A DNA stretch of 44,183 nt, taken from positions 1 to 44,183 of the forward strand of contig JANXYG010000073.1 in assembly GCA_025350245.1 (NCBI GenBank), given 5' to 3'. The notes below the pieces were generated by a model that saw nothing but the letters and a program-made list of their open reading frames with translations, was not told the DNA's origin and did not search any database. Position numbers and translations under genes: made by a program. Positions 33,307-42,133 of the stretch are shown one piece after another (the stretch's first letter is position 1; every line of letters begins with the position of its first letter). This DNA is from Betaproteobacteria bacterium. GTDB taxonomy: Bacteria > Pseudomonadota > Gammaproteobacteria > Burkholderiales > Ga0077523.

Positions 33307-34044
33307 CTAGTGTCCCAAGTACGTTTCGATGACGCGCTCGTCGGCCTGGACCTCGTCCATGGTGCCTTCGGCGAGCAGCTTGCCCTGATGCAGCACGGTC
33401 ACCTTGCGCGCGATCATGCGCACGAACGTCATGTCGTGCTCGATGACCACCAGCGAGCGCCCGGCGGTGATCTTGTTGAGCAGTTCGGCGGTGAGTTCAC
33501 GCTCGCGCGGGCTCATGCCGGCCACCGGCTCGTCGAGCAGCAGCAGCTCGGGCTCCTGCATCAGCAGCATGCCGATCTCGAGCCACTGCTTCTGCCCGTG
33601 CGACAGCAGCCCGGCCTTGGTGCGAAGCTGGTCGCGCAGGAAAATCTGCTCGGCCTGGGTCTCGATGCGCCCGGCGATCTCGTCGGTGCGGCGGAAGAAC
33701 AGCGAGCCGAACACGTTGCGCTTCTTCGGATACGAGATCTCGAGGTTTTCGAACACCGTGAGATCTTCGTAGACCGACGGATTCTGGAACTTGCGGCCGA
33801 CGCCCGCACGCGTGATCTGGTACTCGATCATCTCGGAAAGCTCGAGGTTGCGGAACTTGATGGTGCCGCTGCTGGGCTTGGTCTTGCCGCAGATCATGTC
33901 GAGCAAGGTGGTCTTGCCGGCGCCATTGGGGCCGATCACGCAGCGCAGTTCGTCCTGCTCGACATAGAAGTCGAGCCCGTCGACCGCCTTGAAGCCGTCG
34001 AACGACACGGTGAGACCGTCCACCTGGAGAATCAGCGCCGCCAT
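33307..34044 (-). CDS. urtD: Urea ABC transporter ATP-binding protein UrtD
   Basis: A 245-residue ATPase: LTVSFDGFKAVDGLDFYVEQ, Walker A GPNGAGKTT near residues 38-46, signature LSHGQKQWLEIGMLLMQEPE, Walker B LLLLDEPVAGMSPRERELTA. The LSHGQKQWLEIGM signature is diagnostic for UrtD. ATG 34044 shares one base with the urtC stop (TGATG), indicating coupled translation. Confidence 0.93.
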   Translation of the reverse strand: MAALILQVDGLTVSFDGFKAVDGLDFYVEQDELRCVIGPNGAGKTTLLDMICGKTKPSSGTIKFRNLELSEMIEYQITRAGVGRKFQNPSVYEDLTVFENLEISYPKKRNVFGSLFFRRTDEIAGRIETQAEQIFLRDQLRTKAGLLSHGQKQWLEIGMLLMQEPELLLLDEPVAGMSPRERELTAELLNKITAGRSLVVIEHDMTFVRMIARKVTVLHQGKLLAEGTMDEVQADERVIETYLGH

Positions 34045-35174
34045 CAGTTCCGATCCCGGCTGGCGCGGAAGCGGTCGAGCAAACCGGCGATGCCCTGCGG
34101 CAGGAACATCGTGACCAAGATGAACAGGCCGCCGATGAAATAGAACCAGTGCTCGGCGAAATTCTCGGAGAAGGTGGTCTTGGCGTAGCCCACGATCAGG
34201 GCGCCATAGACCGCACCGACCAGCGACAGGCGGCCGCCGACCGCGGCGTAGATGACCATCTCGATCGACGGCACGATGCCGACCAGCGATGGCGATGCGA
34301 GCCCGACCTGCATCGTGAACATCGCGCCACCGATGGCGGAGATCACCGCGCCGACGGCGAAGATGAAGGCCTTGAACATCGCCGGGTCGTAGCCGGAGAA
34401 ACGCACGCGATCCTCGCGGTCGCGGATGGCAACCAATACCTTGCCGAACCCGCTGCGGATGATGAACATGCCGGCCAGCACCGACAGCAGCAACAGCACC
34501 ACGGTGGTGAAATACATGCCGCGCTTGGCGCTTTCGGTATCGAGGTCGATACCGACAAACGTCTTGAAATCGGTGATGCCGTTGGCGCCGCCGGTCACCC
34601 CCTGCTGGCCGATGATGACGATCGCCATGATCGACGCCAGCGCGAGCGTGATGATGGAGAAATAGACGCCGCCGACGCGCTTGCGGAAGTTCGCATACGC
34701 GAGCGCGAACGCCACGACGGCGGGGATGATCACGATGGCGCCGAGCGTGAACCAGAGGTGATGGAACGGCAGCCACCACCAGGGCAGCGCTTCCACGCTG
34801 TTCCACACCATGAAGTCGGGCAGGTTGGAGCCGTAGAACTGCGACAGGGCGCTGCCGGTGTTGTCTTGTGCGGCCGCCTCGAGCTTGAGAAACATGGCCA
34901 TCATGTAGCCGCCCAGCCCGAAGAAGATGCCCTGGCCGAGGCTGAGGATGCCGCCATAACCCCAGATCAGCACGATCGCGACCGCGGGGAACGCCAGACA
35001 TAGATACTTGGCCGCCAGCCCCAGCCGGAAGTCACCGAGAAACGACGGTATCGCGATCAGCAACAGCGCCGCGAGGATCGGCAGGCCGAGCTTGAACAGC
35101 AGCGCGATCGGCGAGGCTCGCGGCGCTGGGGTTGCGGCGCCAGGCGGCGGCGGTTCGGCGATCCGGTTGGCCAT
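34044..35174 (-). CDS. urtC: Urea ABC transporter permease UrtC
   Basis: A 376-residue LivM-type permease with about 9-10 membrane helices. Family blocks are LAAKYLCLAFPAVAIVLIWG, GILSLGQGIFFGLGGYMMAM, RVGGVYFSIITLALASIMAI, QQGVTGGANGITDFKTFVGI and LPQGIAGLLDRFRASRDR. The proline-rich N terminus (IAEPPPPGAATPAPRASP) is not membrane. ATG 35174 overlaps the urtB stop by one base (TGATG). A longer frame upstream runs over urtB and is not real. Confidence 0.92.
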   Translation of the reverse strand: MANRIAEPPPPGAATPAPRASPIALLFKLGLPILAALLLIAIPSFLGDFRLGLAAKYLCLAFPAVAIVLIWGYGGILSLGQGIFFGLGGYMMAMFLKLEAAAQDNTGSALSQFYGSNLPDFMVWNSVEALPWWWLPFHHLWFTLGAIVIIPAVVAFALAYANFRKRVGGVYFSIITLALASIMAIVIIGQQGVTGGANGITDFKTFVGIDLDTESAKRGMYFTTVVLLLLSVLAGMFIIRSGFGKVLVAIRDREDRVRFSGYDPAMFKAFIFAVGAVISAIGGAMFTMQVGLASPSLVGIVPSIEMVIYAAVGGRLSLVGAVYGALIVGYAKTTFSENFAEHWFYFIGGLFILVTMFLPQGIAGLLDRFRASRDRN

Positions 35175-36076
35175 CAGCGTCGCACCTTGGCAGCGAACAA
35201 CCCGTTGGGACGGAAGTAGAGCGCGACGATCACCAGCAGCAGGATGGTGGCCTTGGCCATCGATCCGCTCAGGAGATACTCGAGGGTGGATTGCATCTGC
35301 CCGATCAGGAACGCCGAGGCGAACGTGCCGAGCAGACTCTCGACGCCGCCGAACACGACCACGATGAAGGTGTCGACGATGTATTGCTGGCCGGTCACCG
35401 GACCGGTCGAGGCGAGCATCGTGAACGACGAGCCGGCGATACCGGCAAGGCCACAACCCAGCGCGAACGACATGGCGTCCACGCGTTCGGTGTTGATGCC
35501 CGCGGCCCCGCTCATCGCGCGATTCTGGGTGACCGCGCGAATGCGCAGGCCCCAGCGGGTCTTGAACAGCAGCAGATAGACCGCCACCGATACGGCAAGC
35601 GTCAGCCCGACGATGAAGATGCGGCTCAGCGGCAACTGGATGTCACCGCTCACCTGCCACGCGCCCTGCAGCCAACTCACGGTCGGCACGCCGACTTCCT
35701 TGGGGCCGAACAGATGACGGAACACCTGCTGCAGCACCAGCGACAGGCCCCAGGTCGCGAGCATGGTGTCGAGCGGGCGCTGGTACAGGAAGCGGATGAG
35801 TCCGCGCTCGAGCAGGAAGCCGAAGATGAAGGTCACGGCAAACGCGAACACGATGCCCACGAGAAAGTAGATTCCCATGAACGAAGGCATGAACTTCGCG
35901 AACAACTGGGCGGTCGCGTAGGTGGTGTAGGCACCCATCGCCATGAGTTCGCCGTGGGCCATGTTGATCACGCCCATGAGGCCGAAGACGATGGCGAGCC
36001 CGAGTGCCATCAGCACCAGCACGGTGAACAACGACAGGCCGTTGAAAGCCTGCATGACGAAAATGTCGAACGTCAT
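35174..36076 (-). CDS. urtB: Urea ABC transporter permease UrtB
   Basis: A 300-residue LivH-type permease: FVMQAFNGLSLFTVLVLMAL, GLAIVFGLMGVINMAHGELM, AMGAYTTYATAQLF, LDTMLATWGLSLVLQQVFRH, LFGPKEVGVPTVSW and GGVESLLGTFASAFLIGQMQ. The AHGELM and LFGPKEVGVPTVSW stretches fit UrtB. ATG 36076 (TFDIFVMQ) gives the family start. The gene follows urtA after a 171-base spacer with a strong hairpin. Confidence 0.92.
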   Translation of the reverse strand: MTFDIFVMQAFNGLSLFTVLVLMALGLAIVFGLMGVINMAHGELMAMGAYTTYATAQLFAKFMPSFMGIYFLVGIVFAFAVTFIFGFLLERGLIRFLYQRPLDTMLATWGLSLVLQQVFRHLFGPKEVGVPTVSWLQGAWQVSGDIQLPLSRIFIVGLTLAVSVAVYLLLFKTRWGLRIRAVTQNRAMSGAAGINTERVDAMSFALGCGLAGIAGSSFTMLASTGPVTGQQYIVDTFIVVVFGGVESLLGTFASAFLIGQMQSTLEYLLSGSMAKATILLLVIVALYFRPNGLFAAKVRR

Positions 36077-36160
36077 CGCAGATGAAACCTGGTGCGCAAA
36101 TGAAAACTGGTGTCGAGGCGGAACCGCCGGATGCGTGATGGTGAATCGTGTTGCGGAATC

Positions 36161-36192
36161 CGGGCGGTGCCGACGTGAGCCGGCACCGCCCG
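36161..36192 (-). promoter_or_regulatory. Strong hairpin between urtA and urtB
   Basis: CGGGCGGTGCCG and CGGCACCGCCCG are perfect 12-base arms around an 8-base loop, 56 bases after the urtA stop. No T run follows on the minus strand, so it is more likely an mRNA-stabilising or partial-termination structure that keeps the binding-protein message in excess of the membrane components, as is known for many ABC importers. Confidence 0.55.
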
Positions 36193-36247
36193 GTCCTGCC
36201 ACCGGTCTTTGCCTCGACCGATGGCGCCGATTGCCTTCAAGACTGCA

Positions 36248-37438
36248 TCAGAGCTTCGGGAACGGATTCGGCTCGATCAGCGGCGACTCGAAGATCATGT
36301 CGATCTGACCATCCTTGCGGAAGGTGCCGATGCGGGCATGCTTGTACAGATGATGATTAGAGGCGTGGAACTTGATCTTGCCCTCCGGCCCTTCGAACTC
36401 GAGACCCGCGGAGGCCGCGACCACCGCCGGCACGTCGAAGCTCTTGGCCTTCTCGGCGGCGAGCTTCCACAGGTAGACCGAGGTGTAGCCGCAGGCAAGG
36501 GTGTCGCCGGTGACGCGGTTGGCGCCGTACTTGGCCTTGAACGCCTTCACGAACCTCTCGTTGGCGGGGTTCTTGAGACTCTGGAAGTAGCCCATGCACG
36601 ACAGGAAGCCTTCGAGGTTCTCGGGGCCGATGCCGGAGGCCTCTTCTTCGGACACGGCAAGCGCCAGCAGCGTCTGGTTCTTGCCGGTCAGGCCGGCGGC
36701 GACGAGCTGCTTGTAGAACGCGACATTGGAACCACCCACGACCGTGGACAGGATGACGTCGGGCTTGGCGGCCTTGATCTTGTTCACCTCGGAGGCGAAC
36801 TCGATCGAGCCCAGCGGATAGTAGCTCTCGCCGACCACGGTGCCGCCGGCCTTGGCGATGGTGGGCTTGGCGAGCTTGTTGGTGGTGCGCGGCCAGATGT
36901 AGTCGGAGCCGATCAGATAGAACTTCTTGCCCTTCTTCTCGGCCAGCCAGTTGACCGCCGCGACCACCGATTGCGTGGCTTCCTGCGCCGTGTAGAGGAT
37001 ATTGGGCGACTGCTCCAGGCCTTCGTAGTAGGTGGGGTAGTACAGCAGGCCCTTGAGTTTTTCGACCACCGGCAGCGTGGCCTTGCGCGAGGCCGACGTG
37101 TAGCAGCCGAAGATCGCGGCTACCTTGTCTTTCTCAAGCAGCTTGCGCGCCTTTTCGGCGAAGGTCGGCCAGTCGCTGGCGCCATCTTCGACGATGGTCT
37201 CGATCTGGCGGCCCATCACGCCGCCGGCCTTGTTGATCTCCTCGATCGCCAGTTTCTCGGCATCGACCACCGAAGCTTCGGCGATGGCGATGGTGCCGGT
37301 CAGCGAGTGCAGGATGCCGACCTTGACGGTCTCGGCGGCACCGGCGCTGCGGATGTTGATCATCGGGAACGGCAAAGCGCTCGCCGCGGCAACCACCCCC
37401 GAAGTCTTGATGAATTTACGTCTGTCGAAATTGCTCAC
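36248..37438 (-). CDS. urtA: Urea/short-amide ABC transporter substrate-binding protein UrtA
   Basis: A 396-residue periplasmic binding protein with a twin-arginine-type signal (SNFDRRKFIKTSGVVAAAS) and the mature UrtA sequence VKVGILHSLTGTIAIAEASV, DAEKLAIEEINKAGGVMGRQ, FGCYTSASRKATLPVVEKLK and LLYYPTYYEGLEQSPNILYT. It binds urea or short amides (the family includes UrtA and the amide-binding FmdD) and hands them to UrtBC. The GTG start at 37438 is chosen because AAGGGG lies 7 bases upstream and the family starts MSNFDRR; an ATG at 37459 would add 7 residues. First gene of the cluster. Confidence 0.92.
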   Translation of the reverse strand: MSNFDRRKFIKTSGVVAAASALPFPMINIRSAGAAETVKVGILHSLTGTIAIAEASVVDAEKLAIEEINKAGGVMGRQIETIVEDGASDWPTFAEKARKLLEKDKVAAIFGCYTSASRKATLPVVEKLKGLLYYPTYYEGLEQSPNILYTAQEATQSVVAAVNWLAEKKGKKFYLIGSDYIWPRTTNKLAKPTIAKAGGTVVGESYYPLGSIEFASEVNKIKAAKPDVILSTVVGGSNVAFYKQLVAAGLTGKNQTLLALAVSEEEASGIGPENLEGFLSCMGYFQSLKNPANERFVKAFKAKYGANRVTGDTLACGYTSVYLWKLAAEKAKSFDVPAVVAASAGLEFEGPEGKIKFHASNHHLYKHARIGTFRKDGQIDMIFESPLIEPNPFPKL

Positions 37439-37488
37439 GGTAACGCCCCTTCGCTTCATGGAAACGCGTTTATACGGATGACATTGTT

Positions 37489-37504
37489 TGCGGCACGGCT
37501 ACCA
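37489..37504 (-). promoter_or_regulatory. Candidate sigma-54 promoter of the urt-ami-ure cluster
   Basis: On the minus strand TGGTAGCCGTGCCGCA has the invariant GG and GC of sigma-54 promoters 10 bases apart and a TGG-N-A start, but matches only part of the TGGCACG-N4-TTGCW consensus. It lies about 50 bases before the urtA GTG. Nitrogen control through NtrC would suit the genes. Confidence 0.3.
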
Positions 37505-37524
37505 CGCTGCCTCCCAGCCGGAAA

Positions 37525-37567
37525 ATGAAAAAGCCCGCGGCCCGGCTCGTGGCCGATACACGGGCTT
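37525..37567 (-). terminator. Rho-independent terminator upstream of urtA
   Basis: On the minus strand AAGCCCG pairs with CGGGCTT (37561-37567 with 37531-37537), extended inside by CGGCC/GGCCG, and is followed by TTTTTCATTTT. It would end any minus-strand transcript arriving from the right and isolates the urt cluster. Confidence 0.7.
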
Positions 37568-38007
37568 CATTGCCAGTTGACCGTCAGGACATCCTGGTCC
37601 TCGCTCGATCGGGTTCCGACTGAATTCAATGAGCACACCGAGACGACCTGCTCTCCACAGACCGACTCCTGCTCTGGATACCAGAACTGCAAATCAAAGG
37701 CCATGCCGTGACCGGCGTTGTCCGACAACCTCGTAGACCGAGGCGAAGGCACTGATCAAAAAGAAAAACACACTGTCTCGACAGCCTTTGCCCGGCGCTG
37801 AAGCGGCTTGCGTCCGGGGGACGCATAATCCCGTATCGCACGGTGATGGTGCAGTAAAACCAGGGGTCACACAATACAGCGCCAGGGGAGCCTGCCAGCC
37901 GTCGAAGAAATCAACGCTTGATCGCCGAACCGGACGTGCACATCATTCTCGGCGGCTACCTGTCGAGCACGCGATGTCGAAACGACTGACCACCGAGGAA
38001 ATCGCCG
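37568..38007. other. Region between the urt cluster and a small hypothetical gene; possible gene remnants
   Basis: No firm gene. A minus-strand frame from ATG 37704 to the terminator encodes 45 residues (AFDLQFWYPEQESVCGEQVV) without a visible ribosome binding site. On the plus strand near 37895-37985 a short stretch reads VEEINA and, one base out of frame, LIAEPDVHIILGGYLSSTR, which looks like a fragment of a larger enzyme or binding protein with a frameshift. Both are weak. The stretch is less GC-rich than its surroundings near 37740-37770. Confidence 0.35.
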
Positions 38008-38271
38008 TTATTCGCCCGTCTCTTCCGCGTCTTCGACCAAGGGGCGCACCCGTTCGAGCGCTGCGGCGAGCGTATCTTCGGGCAGCTTGTTGAGCGTGTC
38101 AGCCAGCAATTCGGCCGCGCCGAGCGCCGCCTCGGGCAAATTGCCGGCCTCGAGATTGGCCACGAAGAACGACGCCGCACCGATGGTCGTGAGCAGAACC
38201 TCGCGCTCGGCGAGCAGCGACTCGACCCTGGCGCGCAGCGCCTCCAGTTGATCCGGTTGTTTCGATTCCAT
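38008..38271 (-). CDS. Small hypothetical helical protein, 87 residues
   Basis: From ATG 38271 the protein reads ESKQPDQLEALRARVESLLA, EREVLLTTIGAASFFVANLE, AGNLPEAALGAAELLADTLN and ends VEDAEETGE. It is acidic, predicted to be mostly helical with a short coiled-coil-like N terminus, and lacks a signal peptide or membrane helix. I do not recognise the family. The frame extends upstream through the dispersed repeats, but the ATG at 38271 avoids them. It stands alone on the minus strand. Confidence 0.6.
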   Translation of the reverse strand: MESKQPDQLEALRARVESLLAEREVLLTTIGAASFFVANLEAGNLPEAALGAAELLADTLNKLPEDTLAAALERVRPLVEDAEETGE

Positions 38272-38296
38272 GGCTGCATCCCGACTGAGTTGACGT

Positions 38297-38455
38297 CCAC
38301 CCCCACCCCCAGCCTGCGCTGCGCTGCGCTGCGGCTTCCCCCTCAAAGGGGCGCCCCGTTCCTCGGGGGACCCTGTGGAGAGGCGACGCCCCCCCCCAGC
38401 CTGCGCTGCGGCTTCCCCCTCAAGGGGGCGCCCCGTTCCTCGGGGGACCCTGTGG
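38297..38455 (+). repeat. Dispersed intergenic repeat, copies 5 and 6 in tandem, opposite orientation
   Basis: Two units (38297-38378 and 38389-38455) in reverse orientation to copies 1-4: CCACCCCCAGCCTGCGC, GGCTTCCCCCTCAAGGGG, GTTCCTCGGGGGACCCTGTGG. The first has an added CTGCGCTGCGCTGCG micro-repeat. No gene on the plus strand clearly ends at the left edge, although GAGTTGACG there resembles the stop-codon junction of other copies, so a lost gene is possible. Confidence 0.9.
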
Positions 38456-38612
38456 TGCGGACTGAACGCTACCATGTTGCCATAGCCGCAACTGCCGCGG
38501 CACGCAGATGACCTGGATCACCGGCAGTTGCTATACCACCTTCGGCGCACGGCGTCGCAAGCACATGCGGCATCACCTCGACCGCGCTGTGGACTGATAA
38601 CGACATTGGCAC

Positions 38613-39527
38613 GTGGCAACCTCCTTCCAGTCATCCCGCGCCATCGGCGCCATGCTCCTCGGCAGCCTGCTGTGGGGGCTCACCTGGTTGCCGATCAAGC
38701 ATTTCGGTGCGGTCGGCCTGACCGGCATCACGCTGACCCTTTGCACCTACGGCGTGATCGGGGCGCTGGCGCTGCCGTTCATCGCGCTGCGATTCCCGGC
38801 GTGGAAGTCGCAATCGGGTCTGCTGCTGCTGGCGGCGCTGTTCGGCGGCATCGCCAACAGCACCTTCGTCACGGCGCTGATGAATGGCAACGTCACGCGG
38901 TCGATGCTGCTGTTCTATCTGATCCCGGTATGGGGAGTGCTGGGCGGGCGCATCTTCCTGGGCGAAACGGTCTCCCGCACGCGCTGCCTGGCGGTTGTGC
39001 TGTCGATCGCGGGCGCCCTGCTGGTGCTCGGCGGGCCGCAAACCCTTTCCGGCCCTCTTGACGGCAACGACTTGCTATCGCTGGCGGCCGGATTCTTCTA
39101 CACCGCCCAGAACATCGCCTTCCGCGCCGCCGACCGGATACCGGCCACGATCAAGTCGATGGCGGTGTTTGCCGGTTGCGGCGTGGTCGCCGCGGCGGTG
39201 TTGCCCCTGACCAGCCACAGTCTGCCGCCAATCAACGCCGCGCTCGCGCTGCAGCTCGCCGCCTTCAGCTTCCTGTGGCTGTCGCTGGCGATGCTGGCAT
39301 CGACCTACGGCGTGTCGCATCTCGAGGCCGGCCGCGCAGCGGTGCTGGTGGTTTTCGAACTGGTCACCGCGGTGGTGTCCGCCATGGTGGTCGGTGGTGA
39401 ACGCCTCGACGCCATGGGCTGGATCGGCGCCGTGCTGATGGTGAGTGCCGCCCTGCTCGAAGCGCGGTCCGCTGCCGCCCCCACGCCCCATCCAACCCTG
39501 CTGCCGGCACCTGCCCGCCATGACTGA
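38613..39527 (+). CDS. EamA/DMT-family transporter
   Basis: A 304-residue membrane protein with ten hydrophobic helices in two repeats, each an EamA domain: GAMLLGSLLWGLTWLPIKHF, LPFIALRFPAWK, NVTRSMLLFYLIPVWGVLGG, RIFLGETVSRTRCLAVVLSI in the first; SMAVFAGCGVVAAAVLPLTS and LASTYGVSHLEAGRAAVLVV, FELVTAVVSAMVVGGERLDA in the second. Such proteins export amino acids or other metabolites. GTG 38613 is the start giving a short cytosolic N terminus; an internal ATG at 38652 would remove 13 residues. Substrate unknown. Confidence 0.85.
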   Translation: MATSFQSSRAIGAMLLGSLLWGLTWLPIKHFGAVGLTGITLTLCTYGVIGALALPFIALRFPAWKSQSGLLLLAALFGGIANSTFVTALMNGNVTRSMLLFYLIPVWGVLGGRIFLGETVSRTRCLAVVLSIAGALLVLGGPQTLSGPLDGNDLLSLAAGFFYTAQNIAFRAADRIPATIKSMAVFAGCGVVAAAVLPLTSHSLPPINAALALQLAAFSFLWLSLAMLASTYGVSHLEAGRAAVLVVFELVTAVVSAMVVGGERLDAMGWIGAVLMVSAALLEARSAAAPTPHPTLLPAPARHD

Positions 39528-39693
39528 AACCCTGATGAACCAGATGACCCAGTGACGAACAGCGGGCGCGGTGCGATGCAGGCCACGCCACTTCACCGAT
39601 CGGCAGCACGCGGCATATCCCTTGCTAAACTCGCCCATATCCGGTCACGCGCGCTCTTGACCGCTCCCGCCCTACCCGACCCTGGACCTTTCC

Positions 39694-41115
39694 ATGACCA
39701 TCACGCCCGTCATCCTGTGCGGCGGCGCCGGCACCCGCCTCTGGCCGTTGTCGCGCAGCACCTACCCGAAGCAGTTCCTGCGATTGACCTCCGAGCATTC
39801 GATGCTCCAGGAAACAGTTCTTCGTCTGGAAGGCGCCCCCGGGGTCGGTGCCCCGGTGGTCATCTGCAACCAGGAACACCGCTTTCTCGTGGCCGAGCAG
39901 TTGCGGGCGATCGGCGTCAAGCCGAAGCTGCTGCTGCTCGAACCGATCGGGCGCAACACGGCACCGGCCGTGGCGACCGCAGCCGTCAGGCTGGCCGAAG
40001 AAGACCCGGGTTCGCTGCTGCTGGTGCTGGCGTCCGACCACGTGATCCAGGACAAGGCGTCGTTTCACCGCGCCATCGCAACGGCAGCCACCGCGGCCCG
40101 GCAAGGGCTGCTCACCACCTTCGGCATCATCCCGAACAGTCCCGAGACCGGTTACGGCTATATCCGGCGTGGCGCCGCCATCCCCGATCTGGCCAACACC
40201 TTCGCGGTCGGACAGTTCATCGAGAAACCCGATCTCGTCAACGCCGAGCGCTTCGTCGCCGCCGGCGACTATTTCTGGAACAGCGGCATGTTCGTGCTGC
40301 GCGCCTCGTCCTACCTCGAAGAGCTGCGGCAGTTCCAGCCGGCGGTGCTGGCCGCGGCCCGCCAGTCGCTCGCGCTCAGCAAGATGGACATGGATTTCTG
40401 CCGTCTCGACGACGCCGCCTTCACTGCCTCGCCGTCGATCTCCATCGACTACGCGGTGATGGAGAAAACCCGGCTCGGTGCCGTGGTCCCGGTCGAGATG
40501 GGCTGGAGCGATGTCGGCTCATGGGATGCGCTGTGGGAGCTGCACCCCAAGACTGCCGACGGCAACGTCTGCGAGGGTGACGTGCTCGCCTCCGGCGTGA
40601 CCAACACCTTCATCAAGGCCGAGAACCGCATGGTCGCCGCGATGGGCGTCGAAGGCCTGGTCATCATCGAGACCGCCGACGCCGTGCTGGTCGCAAGCAA
40701 GAAATCGTCGCAGGACGTGAAGCTGCTGGTCGACCGGCTCAAGCTCGAGAAGCGCACCGAGCATGCGACCCACCGCCGGGTCTATCGTCCGTGGGGTTCC
40801 TATGAGGGCATCGATGCGGGCCCGCGCTACCAGGTCAAGCGGCTGACCGTGAACCCGGGCGCCAAACTGTCGCTGCAGATGCATCACCACCGGGCCGAGC
40901 ACTGGATCGTGGTGAGCGGCACCGCCAAGGTGGTGCGGGGCGAGGAGGAAATCCTGCTCTCCGAAAACCAGTCGACCTACATTCCGCTGGGCTACAAGCA
41001 CCGCCTGGAGAACCCCGGTCTGGTGCCGCTGCAGCTCATCGAGGTGCAGTCGGGTAGCTACCTCGGCGAAGACGACATCGTCCGCTTCGCCGACGACTAC
41101 AACCGAAACCAGTAA
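39694..41115 (+). CDS. manC: Mannose-1-phosphate guanylyltransferase / mannose-6-phosphate isomerase (bifunctional)
   Basis: A 473-residue protein. The N-terminal nucleotidyltransferase has PVILCGGAGTRLWPLSRSTY, PKQFLRL, GYGYIRRG, FIEKPD and FWNSGMFVLRAS; the C-terminal cupin isomerase domain (about residues 350-470) has YRPWGSYEGIDAGPRYQVKR, LSLQMHHHRAEHWIVVSGTA and IPLGYKHRLENPG. It makes GDP-mannose for exopolysaccharide, lipopolysaccharide or capsule. ATG 39694 begins directly before the pyrophosphorylase motif. The stop TAA is followed 3 bases later by a dispersed repeat. Confidence 0.93.
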   Translation: MTITPVILCGGAGTRLWPLSRSTYPKQFLRLTSEHSMLQETVLRLEGAPGVGAPVVICNQEHRFLVAEQLRAIGVKPKLLLLEPIGRNTAPAVATAAVRLAEEDPGSLLLVLASDHVIQDKASFHRAIATAATAARQGLLTTFGIIPNSPETGYGYIRRGAAIPDLANTFAVGQFIEKPDLVNAERFVAAGDYFWNSGMFVLRASSYLEELRQFQPAVLAAARQSLALSKMDMDFCRLDDAAFTASPSISIDYAVMEKTRLGAVVPVEMGWSDVGSWDALWELHPKTADGNVCEGDVLASGVTNTFIKAENRMVAAMGVEGLVIIETADAVLVASKKSSQDVKLLVDRLKLEKRTEHATHRRVYRPWGSYEGIDAGPRYQVKRLTVNPGAKLSLQMHHHRAEHWIVVSGTAKVVRGEEEILLSENQSTYIPLGYKHRLENPGLVPLQLIEVQSGSYLGEDDIVRFADDYNRNQ

Positions 41116-41118
41116 CGA

Positions 41119-41190
41119 CGCCCCCCCCCAGGCTGCGCTCCGCCTTCCCCCCACTGGGAGGCGCCCCGTCCTCGGGGGACCCTGTGGGCG
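41119..41190 (+). repeat. Dispersed intergenic repeat, copy 7
   Basis: CCCCCCCCCAGGCTGCGCTC, CGCCTTCCCCCCACTGGGAG and CCGTCCTCGGGGGACCCTGTGG start 3 bases after the manC stop codon. It lies between convergent manC and the isomerase gene, where it could stop transcription from the left. Confidence 0.9.
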
Positions 41191-41233
41191 GAGCCCTTTC
41201 TCTTGGGAGATTCCCTTCGTTGAACGAAGCCGA

Positions 41234-42133
41234 TTACTTGGGGGCGGTCTGCAGCTTGGTCAGCTCGGCTTCGTTGATGTTGACCGGGGTCTTGTTGGTC
41301 ATGAAGGTGAGGTAGGCCTGCTCGGTTTCCTGGGCCTTGCGCATGCGCATTGCCGCGGCGATCTGGTCACGCACCTCGGCCAGCGGGCGCGTGGATTTTT
41401 CGCGGACATCGTCGAGTCGCACCACATGCCATCCCTGGGGCGACTTGATCGGGCCGGCGATCTCGCCCTTGGCCATGCGGCTCACCGGCTCACGCAACTC
41501 GGGAATCAGGGCGTTTTCGGCAACCCAGCCCATGTCGCCGCCCTTGGCGGCGCTGTCAGCGTGTTCGGACGCTGTCTTGGCCAGCGCACCGAAGTCGGCG
41601 CCCCTGGCCTTGGCCTTGGTGGCCAGGTCGGCCGCCTTGCCCTGCGCCTTGGTCACCATGGCCTTGTCGGCATCCGCCGGCGTCAGCACGAACAACTGCG
41701 AGAGCCGGTATTGCTTCGGCACCGCAAACGACGCCGCATTCTGGTCGTAGGCGGCCTTGACCTCGGCATCCGACGGGAAGCCTTCGGGCGGACGGGCGAC
41801 GTTGTTCATATAGGTAGCAACCAGCATCTGCTCGCGCGCCCGCTCCATCTGCGACACCACCTCCGGCCGCTTGTCCCAGCCCTTGCCCCGCGCTTCGGCC
41901 GCCAGCGACCGGCGCAACACCTCGAGGCGGATGATCCGGGCGAGCTCCTGAGGCGCTGTCGCCAGTTGCGCCTTGGCTTCCGGCGGCAGCGACTCGATGA
42001 TCGCGCGCAATTCGTCGGCCCGCAACTCCACCTCCCCCATTCGCGCCACGACCCCGGCGGGCACCTTGTCGGCAGCGAACGTCGGCGTGAGCGCTAGCGC
42101 GAGCACCATGGATAGAACATCGCGTAACGACAT
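41234..42133 (-). CDS. Periplasmic peptidyl-prolyl cis-trans isomerase (parvulin/PpiC type)
   Basis: A 299-residue protein with a signal peptide (SLRDVLSMVLALALTPTFAA), an N-terminal chaperone-like helical part (VEL RADELRAIIESLPPEA; RPEVVSQMERAREQMLVATY) and a parvulin domain at about residues 150-245 (KQYRLSQLFVLTP, ADFGALAKTASEHADSAAKG, GDMGWVAENALIPEL, GPIKSPQGWHVVRLDDV). It should help fold exported proteins. The EpsD-type isomerases near exosortase loci are similar in size, and a PEP-CTERM gene lies divergently next to it, but no other exosortase gene is visible. ATG 42133 fits the signal peptide. Confidence 0.85.
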   Translation of the reverse strand: MSLRDVLSMVLALALTPTFAADKVPAGVVARMGEVELRADELRAIIESLPPEAKAQLATAPQELARIIRLEVLRRSLAAEARGKGWDKRPEVVSQMERAREQMLVATYMNNVARPPEGFPSDAEVKAAYDQNAASFAVPKQYRLSQLFVLTPADADKAMVTKAQGKAADLATKAKARGADFGALAKTASEHADSAAKGGDMGWVAENALIPELREPVSRMAKGEIAGPIKSPQGWHVVRLDDVREKSTRPLAEVRDQIAAAMRMRKAQETEQAYLTFMTNKTPVNINEAELTKLQTAPK

